DNA from: Cytidiella melzeri
Lineage: Eukaryota; Basidiomycota; Agaricomycetes; Polyporales; Irpicaceae
Direction: 5' to 3'
Length of the DNA stretch: 64,000 nt
Assembly: GCA_022592445.1 (NCBI GenBank)
Contig: JABYQR010000154.1
Span: forward strand, 37,563 to 101,562
Positions 55,978-64,000 of this stretch are shown piece after piece. The translations under genes and the position numbers were made by a program. The notes below the pieces were generated by a model. It was not told the origin of the DNA and made no database searches. It saw nothing but the letters and a program-made list of their open reading frames with translations. Every line of letters begins with the position of its first letter. Within the stretch, counting starts at the first letter, position 1.

Positions 55978-58900
55978 TAGTGAATTGCATGGGTAGCGCA
56001 TACCCACGTGGGTTATGGGTATGGGTACGGGTTCATCAATTGTGTGCTTTCAAAAACCCATACCCATTCTGCGGGTTATGGGTAGTCTGGTGGGTAGACA
56101 AGCAATCCGGCAATGGCCACCGCAGTAGTCTAGATTTGGCAATGGTGCCCCGACAGGTTGAATTTTTCACTTCACTCAAACCCACCATGGCGCTCGATGA
56201 TCCCCCTGCAGCAGCAAAGCGCAAAAGTATTCCTACGGAAAAGGCTCCAAAAAAGAAGGCACGGACTACAGCACCACAAGCTAACAAGAAATCAAGAAAG
56301 ACAACTGTTGTATCGGAGGAAGAAGATGATGCTCGACACTCCGATGATGGAGTGGAGGAGATAGAAATTGAAGATATTGATGGTAACGTAACAACACGCC
56401 ATCTCAATGTGGCATCAAAGGACAATGGGGAGGAGGACGACAAGGCAGAACTGGGTGATTAAAATGACATGGACAATGCAGCGAGTACAAACTGATACGC
56501 CACATATAGAAAGGATGATGAAAAAATGGTGCTCGCCCATCTATGGGTTCTTCCACGCCGAGCCATCAATCGAGTACAAGGGTGGGCGAAAGTGCCACAC
56601 ATTCAAGTGTGCAGCAAAAGGGTGCGGGCACAGGATATTCCGTTATCTTGACACATGTGATGCACAGTCCACCGGAACATGCGTAAGCATGCAGTGGCTT
56701 GCTGGGGTAAGGAGGTGGTAGAGTTGGCGGATGAGGCTGGCAATGTTGACTCGGTGCGAGTGAACATTGTCCAAGGTATCCTCCACGATGGTAAGATAAC
56801 AGTGTCGTTCGAACGGAAGGGGAAGGGAAAGGTGACCTACTCGCATTGTCAGCACACGAAGACAGAGACGAAGTAAGTGCTTACCGAGTTGCTATGGTTG
56901 TCAAGGAGGCTAAAAAAAATAGGGCGGAGATCGTACGTTGGGTGACGGAAAGCCTACGACCATTCAGATTTGTGTCAGATCAAGGCTTCAAGAGCCTCAT
57001 GAAGACGGGAAGGCCAGGTTATTACTTACCTTCACCAACAACAGTCTTCCGAGATGTCAAGCTGGTGTTTGCGAAGGCACATAAGCGTATGGCGAAGATG
57101 TTGAAAGAGTACGATGGCAACTTGAACTTTGCGACGGATACATGGACTTCACCCAACCATTGGGCATTCATTGCGATAACCGTGCACCTAGAGATGAATG
57201 GCGAGCCCGTTAGCATGTTACTTGATCTTGTCGAGGTTGCCCAGGTATGTTGATAGCTAATGGGCAAATTATGAATGAAATGCTCACTGAAACTGATTCT
57301 TTCTAGTCGCATAGCGGCCTGAACCTGGCAGCAGCCTTTGCGAAAGTGCTCGATGACTTCAGAATAGGTGATAAGGTCAGCACTGCATGCGCATGGCATG
57401 AAAATAGGTTGAACTCACCAGATTGTATCCAGATCCTCAGTATTACTTGCGATGATGCCACGTTGAACGATGCAATGATCGAAGAGCTTGCAAATATTGT
57501 ACTGACATACAAAGGCGAAGAGAATCGTGTTCGGTGCTTCGCGCATATCATTAATTTGGTTGCAAAGAGTCTATTGAAACAATTCAACGTACCGAAGGAC
57601 AAGAACCGCGATGCAATGACTCAAGCTGAGAAGGATTTGGCGGATTTGGCAACGGATCTTGATATGGAGGATCTTCAGACAAGGCTTGAGGTAGCAGCCA
57701 AGGACCAGGATGAGGATGATGACGAGGGATGGGTGAACGAACTTGAATCGATGAGCAATGCGGAACGGGAATCTCACAGTGAGCGGGTTCAACCAGTGTC
57801 CTTAGTGCTTGTAAAGGTTAGTTGAAAGGAAAGATAAAGCCAACCAAGTACTCACCAAAGCCAACCAGCTTTGCAAAATCTTGTACAAGATCCTTCACTC
57901 CAGCACGATCCTCCTCCCTGCCTGGAAACAAGTGCTCAAAGTGCTCGGTTTGAAAGAGCGGATGATGCCGCGGGATGTGTCGACTCGTTGGAACTCGACA
58001 TTTGATATGCTTGACTTTGCTTTGGAGTATCGAACGGCGGTGCAGAAAATGACAGAGGAGCACGAGGAAGTGCTGGGGACGTATGAGATGGCGAACAGCG
58101 ACTGGAAAATTGTTGAACAGCTGCGCGACGTGCTACGGGTAAGTCCAATTATTGCCCATGCCGCATTTGGACGCTTACAAATGCATCCGCTCTGTGGCGC
58201 TTTTGCTTCCGTATTCGATTTTGGCCATGCACGAACGACTCTACCCTCCAGATTCTCAAAGACACGACTCTTTTCTTCTCTCGCAAAACGCCCAATCTCG
58301 CCACTGTCATACCCGCCATGGATCACATTGACGAGAAGTTTGGCTCGGACGCGCTTAATACCCGGCTTCATCCTGCAATCCGTGCCTCAGTTGCAGTTGC
58401 CAAACGCACCTGACCGGTACTACAGCCGCACAGACAACTCGAATCTCTATCGGGTGGCCATGGGTAAGCTACTTCAGCTTTTACAATTCATTTTATCTCA
58501 CTGATACCAAATTTACAGTTTTACATCCTCGATACAAGCTCGCTTACTTCAAGGATGCGGACTGGGACCCCGAGTGGCAGGACAAAGCTCGAACGCTGGT
58601 GCGAACAATTTACGATGAGAAGTACGCAACTCTCAATATCAATACTGGGGCATCGGATCCATCTGCTGACTCACATGAACGAGCCGACACAGCACCAGTG
58701 TGTTTTTATTTTTTTTCGCTGCTTAGCAGATCATACTGATCACGAAGCACACTAGAAACGCACGGAAAACATCTTTGACTCCCTTCCTGCACTTGCTGCT
58801 CCCATCACATGCGAACTTCGCGACGAGCTTGATTGCTACCTCAGCACCGACTCCGAAGTCACCAACAATGTCATTCAGTGGTGGGTGGAGTGTCGCTCGA

Positions 58901-59508
58901 TGTTCCCAAGGCTTTTGCGAATGGCGCTTGACTACCTTACAATCCCTGGTGAGTCTTTCTTCATTAATAGGCTAATAATAGCTCGAACGCTGGACTAATG
59001 TTGGCCTCAATAGCTACTTCTGTTGCCGTTGAGCGTGTTTTCAGCCAGGGCCAACTTCTCGTATCCTCCATTCGCAACCGTCTATCTGCCCAAAGCACTT
59101 GGGCAATTCTGTGCCTAGGCCAATGGAGCCTTCTCGGGCTGATCGAGGATGCGGATGTCACCAATGTTGCTCAGTTGCAGGACGTTCAGGGTGATGGTGA
59201 TAATAGCGATGGCGAGTTTGACCCAGGTGATGATTGGGACAGGATTGATGGTTAGCTGGCATCCGGGATCGTCGTATATAGATCATGTAGTTGTTCTTGT
59301 AATTGTCTTGTAGTGATTTCCACGTGTTTGGCGTGTTTTACCTAAATAACCCATGGGTGACCCGCTGTGGGTCATACCCACAGCCTACCCACACAATACC
59401 CGTACCCGACCCACAATCAACCCGCACCCACAGTGTGGGTATGGGTATTTCACGGGTTGGGTATGGGTTGCCTCTGCGAGACCCGCGGGTTACCCATGCC
59501 ATTCACTA
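55978..59508. mobile_element. hAT DNA transposon, 3.5 kb
   Basis: Perfect 8-bp target duplication CTTTCTAT at 55970-55977 and 59509-59516. Ends TAGTGAATTGCATGGGTA and, inverted, TAGTGAATGGCATGGGTA. Subterminal regions (55996-56075 and 59345-59490) are packed with GGGTA/TACCC-type short repeats, probable transposase-binding sites. Carries one transposase gene. Confidence 0.93.
56187..59255 (+). pseudogene. hAT transposase with BED-type finger, lightly damaged
   Basis: ATG at 56187 (M-A-L-D-D-P-P). Lys/Glu-rich start; finger-like H-T-F-K-C-A-A-K-G-C..H-A-V-A-C-W; T-D-T-W-T-S-P-N-H-W-A-F-I-A-I-T (first catalytic Asp region); T-C-D-D-A-T-L-N-D-A-M; C-F-A-H-I-I-N-L; S-T-R-W-N-S-T-F-D-M-L; and the C-terminal dimerisation block W-W-V-E-C-R-S-M-F-P-R-L..A-L-D-Y-L-T-I-P-A-T-S-V-A-V-E-R-V-F-S. 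Ends at 59255. A 1-base loss near 56675 shifts the frame before H-A-V-A-C-W; further irregular joins near 56460, 58255 and 58430 may be introns or damage. Confidence 0.82.
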
Positions 59509-59516
59509 CTTTCTAT

Positions 59517-59750
59517 GCAAATATGCTCATGCGCATAATGCTAATTATCAGTGTACTGACATTTGTGGGTGTAATGAGAAAAGTATGCATATTGATGTCT
59601 GCTTTAGGCTTGTTCTTTCAAGGCGTAAAAAAATATATGGGTTGAGAGTCACATTGTGTTTCACAGGTGCTAGTAGGCTTACAAAGCCTAGGAATAGTGG
59701 TGGCGGCACAGAGGCATTTGCAACTCTACCTTTTTATAATGTTGTGCCTT
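59517..59750. other. 3' flank of the gene at 59751
   Basis: No recognised feature. A frame on the plus strand contains C-T-D-I-C-G-C-N-E but is short and unsupported. Confidence 0.35.
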
Positions 59751-60758
59751 TCAATAGTCTTTCCTACAAATGGTGTTGTGAGCACCTATACTGACCATGG
59801 TGGCAATGTTTGATTGTGCAGGAATGATAGATCCATGTGGTGCAACCTGATAAACCATCTGCAGGACATGGGTCAGTAAGGGGTCCAATACACAAAATAT
59901 GGAACACAGAACATAACAGAACGTATTCTCCATGGTATGAATGTAGCACCCATTCCTTGCCATACAAAAGTTGACTTCACCTTGGCTGACAGATTTTTGT
60001 AACTGACAGCAAAGGGATTTGTCAACGTCAGAGTTGCAATGTATTGGGGCAAGATAGTTATTGCAATAATATATGTTGACACCCATGCCGACAAGCCTTG
60101 ACAATCCCGCATCAGTAGAAGCATCTTCAAATTCTTGAGCAATGTCTAGATGAAATGGTTGCATGGCTGCCGGAAGCAAATCTGCATCCTGAGAAGAATT
60201 GAGATACCACAGGACTAGCAGACCAACATCATGTACCCTATCATGTGCCATCATTGTGTTAACGGTCTCAACAGAGTCACTTTTCATGTGAGCATAGGGA
60301 GCACCATCACCAGGAGCTCCACCGTGATGCTGTTGACATCCAACTGGCACCATTTTGCCAATAGCAAATGATATAAAAGTGGAACCTCGTTTGACAGACT
60401 TGTTTTGGGTGACAAGTGCATGGGAATCAATCCACACAGTGACATCACAACTGCACTGCTTGTACACAGCAGGTCTAGGTTGAATACAGACAGATTACAA
60501 GTCAGGTTGTTTAGTGACAAGTATGATATATCTAGATCTTTTTTCAAGCCACCAACATGCTACAAAAGAGCATAAGTGATCAATTATCCTGAAGTGGTTA
60601 GGACATACTAATTTCTGGATGCAATCATTGTCAGAAGCCAAGGTAATCACTGCCTTGACAAGCTTGGAACCCATAGGATGTACACAAACATCTGAATGTT
60701 GGACATACCACTCTTTTGGAGCAAGGTCTGGGCAGTGAGGACAACTGTTAGCAGCCAT
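59751..60758 (-). CDS. unknown intron-containing gene, possible 2-oxoglutarate/Fe(II) oxygenase-like (TET/JBP-like) fold
   Basis: ATG at 60758 in a strong context (CACCATGG). Exons 60758-60609, 60559-60519 and 60474-59751 join in frame through introns of 49 and 44 bp. A third possible intron, 59912-59859 (54 bp, in frame, with branch-like CTGAC), would give about 286 residues; retained, it gives 304. The N-terminus has C-P-H-C-P-D-L and H-S-D-V-C-V-H. The middle has S-T-F-I-S-F-A-I-G-K, H-H-G-G-A-P-G-D-G-A-P-Y-A and L-N-S-S-Q-D-A-D-L-L-P. Then comes I-Y-Y-C-N-N-Y-L-A-P-I-H-C-N-S-D-V-D-K-S-L-C, later V-A-P-H-G-S-I-I-P and a downstream Arg. An H-x-D..H..R pattern is my only reason for the oxygenase idea, and the H-x-D position reads H-C-N. 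No stop or frameshift. Confidence 0.55.
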
Positions 60759-60774
60759 GGTGGAGTGTTGCTCT

Positions 60775-61370
60775 TGACATGGAGACGGGGCTTGACGTGA
60801 CAAACAGGGACACTATGTGGACAATGAAAAAGAGGTGGTGGCAGGCGTGAAGCACAATGTGTTCACCAGCTATCAAACTTATTCAGAAATCTAGCCCAGT
60901 AAAGACCAAGTTAGTATTTGTACTACCAGCTATATAATACAGGAGGGGTGGCTTACTAGCCCAGTAAAGACCAAGAGGTTGAATTGGGGGGCTAGGAGTG
61001 TACATGCAGCATCTTATATAGACTTCAGGGACCTGCGCACAGACCATGTTAAGGGCAGGCTTTGCAAGAAGCCATGTTAACAAAGAACAATAGAACTACC
61101 TGAAGGAAAACAATAGCTATTGTCTGGACTCTGCCAAGAACTCTACTCGTGAGAGAATCTATTTAAAAGGAGACCAGTTATTGTATTCCATTCCCACACC
61201 TGTGAGAACACTCTCCCATAAAGAGAACAATAGCAAAAGAACAATAGGAGTCCATGTGAACAGTATCTATGACGTCAAACCCTAGCTATGGGCTGAGCCA
61301 TGTGGTTGTAGCCATGTGGTGTTACATAAGCTCAGTCATGTGCCTGTGTGACGTAGCAGCAAGTAATGTG
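60775..61370 (-). repeat. gypsy family B LTR, older copy cut by a younger insertion
   Basis: Matches the first ~596 bp (plus-strand order) of the family-B LTR, then stops after AGTAATGTG where the next LTR begins. Its U5-side end lies 17 bp upstream of the ATG at 60758, in the sense direction for that gene. Confidence 0.85.
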
Positions 61371-62128
61371 TGTCACGGAGACAAGGCTCGACGTGGCAGA
61401 TAGGGACACGAAGTGGATATCGACGAGGAGGTGGTGGCAGGCGTGTAGCACAGTGCTCTCACCAGCTATCAGACTTTATACAAGTTGTCTAGCCCAGTAA
61501 AGACCAAGTTAGTATTCTGACTACCAGCTATGTAGTACAGAGGGGATTTGCTTACCTAGCCCAGTAAAGACCAAGAGGTCGAGATGGGGGCTAGGAGCGT
61601 ACATGCAGCAGTATATATAGACTTCAGGGACCTGCGCACAGACCATGTTGAGGGCAGGCTTTGCAAGAAGCCGTGTGAACGAAGAACAAAAGAACTACCT
61701 AAAAGAGAACAATAGCTATTGTCTAGACCTTGCCAAGAACTCTACCCGTGAGAGAATCTATCTAAAAGGAGACCAACTATTGTATTCCATTCCCACACCT
61801 GTGAGAATATCCTTCCATAAAGAGAACAATAGGGAAAGAACAATAAGGAGCCCATGTGGACGTCATCTATGACATCAAACCCTAGCTATGGGCTGAGCCA
61901 TGTGGTTGTAGCCATGTGGTCTTACTTAAGCTAAGTCACATGCCAGTGTGACGTAGTAGCAAGTAATGTGACCGTGTGGAGCGTCTAAGCCACGTGATAC
62001 GGGCGCTTAATAGACGTGCAAAGGAGTTTATGCAGGAAAGGTTGCAACTGAGCTGCAGCCCGGAGTTTTATAGATAAAAACAAGAGGTAAATTGCGAAAA
62101 TTAAGGGCTAGTCAGGCCATCCATGACA
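61371..62128 (-). repeat. gypsy family B 3' LTR
   Basis: 758 bp, TGTCACGG..CCATGACA on the plus strand. Belongs to the minus-strand element whose pol runs off the right edge. Inserted into the older LTR, with ATGTG (61366-61370) as the visible half of the target duplication. Confidence 0.92.
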
Positions 62129-62145
62129 TTACCCCCCTCCTAAAA
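62129..62145 (-). promoter_or_regulatory. polypurine tract of gypsy family B
   Basis: Minus strand TTTTAGGAGGGGGGTAA next to the LTR, identical to the family A tract. Confidence 0.8.
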
Positions 62146-62293
62146 TCGAGCGTCCTCGCGAAGCATCACTGTGCTGTGGTGATAGAGGTCTTCTACCCGT
62201 CTACAGGGATTCAGCAGAATTGCCCCGATTGTCTAGTCAGAAGGATGCTAGGAAGTTTCTCCCCTTCTGGTGTCGTTGACTCGACGTTACCCG

Positions 62294-64000
62294 TCAGTGT
62301 GATGTTCTTGAGATATCCAGACCGATGTGTTTGCCTTCATCCCAGCTAAGATCGTATGTAGATGGATAGATCGTGCGAAGGAAAGCGGGGTCGGTCTGGG
62401 TATTGAATTCCCGAAAGTGCGAGCGGAGATCCGCGAAGAGTGAAGCTTTGATGACCCGGGGCGCTCCGGGGTTTGCTTTGTAGAAGTCGTCAATCGCTTC
62501 TTGACTATTCTCGAGGTTTTCTACTGGTTCCCAGCTATTGTGTCCGTCTGAATACCCTTCCCATTTGACAAGGAATTGCAATTTCTTCCAACGTCCATGT
62601 AGCCTGCTGTCTAGCACCTTTTCGACAACGTACTGTTCTTCTCCTTCTATGACGATAGGATCAGGAGGTGGAGGTACGTCTTTGCCGTTGTCGTGCCAGG
62701 GACTTAGACGGTTGATATGGAAGACGGGGTGGATTCGGAGATAGCTGGGTAGATCGAGTTTGTAATCGAGATCGCCAATGCGTTCGATAACCTTGTACGG
62801 GCCGAGTTGTCGAGGACCGAGTTTAGGGGTAGCCTGATGAATCTGGACGTTCTTAGTGTTTAGCCATACCATGTCCCCTACTTGGAAGACGCGTGGAGAA
62901 CGCTTCTCAGACTCGTAAAGTTGCTTCATCTTTTCTTTGCTTAGACGAAGAGCTGCTTCGGTCTCCTTTCGTACTCGAGCCATATTATCAAGGCGCTCAT
63001 CGAGTGAAGGGATATTGCTTCGCTTGCCAACTGGTATGGTGAAGTCGGGGCGATATCCATAGATGACTTCAAACGGTGTTTGTGAGTTACCCGCATGTAC
63101 TCGCGAGTTGAGTGCAAATTCAGCCGCCGGCAGATGATCGACCCAGTCGTCTTGTCGTTGCTGACAGAATAGACGCAGATACTGTTCGATATCCTGGTTT
63201 TTGCGTTCGACTTTGCCATTTCCTTGCGGATGATAGGCGGTCGTAAAACCAGTCTCTATGCCCAGGCGGTGATAGAGCACACGCATGAAGCGCGCTGCAA
63301 ACTGGGGTCCTCGGTCAGAGAACACCTTCTTGGGAATGCCGTGAAGTCGGAATACTTCCTTGTAGTGTAGATCGGCAATCCCCTCAGCGTTAACCTTAGT
63401 GGTAGTAGGGATGATGTGCGTTTGATCGGAGTAATGGTCGACGTAGACCGCGATCGAATCAAATCCCTTAGAGGGTGGCAGCTGAGTGATGAGATCTACT
63501 CCGACGTGTTCCCAAGGTCCGGCCGGAGTTTCCTGAGGCTGTAGTACTGCTTTAGGGTGTGGAGCTGACTTGTAGCGTTGGCAGCGATCACAACCTAGTA
63601 CGTAAGTCTCGATGAAGGCATTCATCTTCGGCCACCAATAGTGTCGTGAGACTAGCTCTATGGTGCCGTGTTTGCCCGGATGACCAGCCGCGGGTGTGTC
63701 ATGGCAAGATTTGACGATTTCGTGACGGAGCTCTTTGTTGTTAGGGATGTAGAGTTTTCCCTTGTAATAGATGAGCCCGTCACTCTCTTCCCATTCGAGT
63801 AAACCGCCGACAAGTTTGCGAGGACCCTTTTTGCGAAGGGTAGCGAGAGCTTGTGCGACTTCTGCTTCTTGCTCCGTGCATTCTCGGATCTTTGATTCGA
63901 GTGGAGAAGCAGTGGCGAGCGCACTGGTAGCAAGGATCCGGAAGTGTTCCGGTTTCAGTACCACCTGATCCTTGTTGTCTTCTTCGTCCGTGACAGCATG
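62294..64000 (-). CDS. gypsy family B pol, 3' part: integrase and chromodomain (continues past the right edge)
   Basis: Open from the window edge to the stop at 62294, with at least 568 codons visible. Integrase zinc finger H-D-T-P-A-A-G-H..C-D-R-C; core with Asp in V-D-L-I-T-Q-L-P, Asp in F-S-D-R-G-P-Q-F-A and Glu in K-V-E-R-K-N-Q; the V-G-D-M-V-W-L-N segment; and a chromodomain (V-E-K-V-L-D-S-R..F-L-V-K-W-E-G-Y-S-D-G-H-N-S-W-E-P-V). No break, so this copy may be functional. The upstream part (gag to RNase H) is outside the window. Confidence 0.92.
   Translation of the reverse strand, partial: HAVTDEEDNKDQVVLKPEHFRILATSALATASPLESKIRECTEQEAEVAQALATLRKKGPRKLVGGLLEWEESDGLIYYKGKLYIPNNKELRHEIVKSCHDTPAAGHPGKHGTIELVSRHYWWPKMNAFIETYVLGCDRCQRYKSAPHPKAVLQPQETPAGPWEHVGVDLITQLPPSKGFDSIAVYVDHYSDQTHIIPTTTKVNAEGIADLHYKEVFRLHGIPKKVFSDRGPQFAARFMRVLYHRLGIETGFTTAYHPQGNGKVERKNQDIEQYLRLFCQQRQDDWVDHLPAAEFALNSRVHAGNSQTPFEVIYGYRPDFTIPVGKRSNIPSLDERLDNMARVRKETEAALRLSKEKMKQLYESEKRSPRVFQVGDMVWLNTKNVQIHQATPKLGPRQLGPYKVIERIGDLDYKLDLPSYLRIHPVFHINRLSPWHDNGKDVPPPPDPIVIEGEEQYVVEKVLDSRLHGRWKKLQFLVKWEGYSDGHNSWEPVENLENSQEAIDDFYKANPGAPRVIKASLFADLRSHFREFNTQTDPAFLRTIYPSTYDLSWDEGKHIGLDISRTSH

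Noticed and set aside
55996..56075. GGGTTATGGGTATGGGTACGGGTT looked like telomeric repeat
   Set aside because: It is irregular, short, mirrored at 59345-59490 and bounded by an 8-bp duplication, so it is the subterminal part of a hAT element.

Overview
The window reads as nuclear DNA of a filamentous basidiomycete, most likely a mushroom-forming agaricomycete. Genes carry many short introns (about 45-75 bp, GT..AG plus one GC..AG), sit close together on both strands, and the transposon set (KDZ, hAT, Tc1, MULE, copia, chromodomain gypsy) is typical of that group. No bacterial, CRISPR or tRNA features were seen.

Positions 1-21251 are a compact single-copy gene block: the 3' part of MED16 (Mediator tail), RPL7 (60S ribosomal protein uL30) with a probable C/D snoRNA in its longest intron, a leucine-rich-repeat-like orphan, a dual-specificity phosphatase, NAA25 (NatB acetyltransferase subunit), NCE101, PSMG3/PAC3 (20S proteasome assembly chaperone) and WDR59 (GATOR2/SEAC). 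PSMG3 and WDR59 are divergent and once shared a promoter of about 220 bp. A 4.9-kb Mutator-like element, bounded by a perfect 9-bp target duplication and 142-145-bp inverted repeats, now splits it. That element carries a transposase with one nonsense codon and a solo gypsy LTR.

Positions 21637-64000 are a nested transposon cluster. From left to right: a TA-flanked MITE; a 168-bp tandem repeat split by a Tc1 element; a hAT relic; a copia element missing its 3' end; a hybrid locus joining the 3' half of one chromodomain gypsy family (A) to the 5' half of another (B); and a CpG-poor repeat (X) with inverted ends and a higher-order 140/545-bp satellite array. Inside X lies a 12.3-kb KDZ transposon (8-bp target duplication, ~0.6-kb inverted repeats) holding an HMG-like gene, a second unknown region, a decayed KDZ transposase, an inverted partial copy of X, a solo LTR and two short insertions. 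Beyond it come a 3.5-kb hAT element, an intact-looking intron-containing gene that may encode a 2-oxoglutarate/Fe(II) oxygenase-like protein (TET/JBP-like at best), and nested family-B LTRs leading into an open gypsy pol frame that leaves the window.

Several insertions can be ordered because a sister repeat shows the empty site. Coding decay is dominated by C-to-T change at CpG: CGA to TGA stops, CGN to TGN Arg-to-Cys changes, and GAY to AAY changes at catalytic Asp codons. That points to cytosine methylation or a RIP-like process acting on the repeats.
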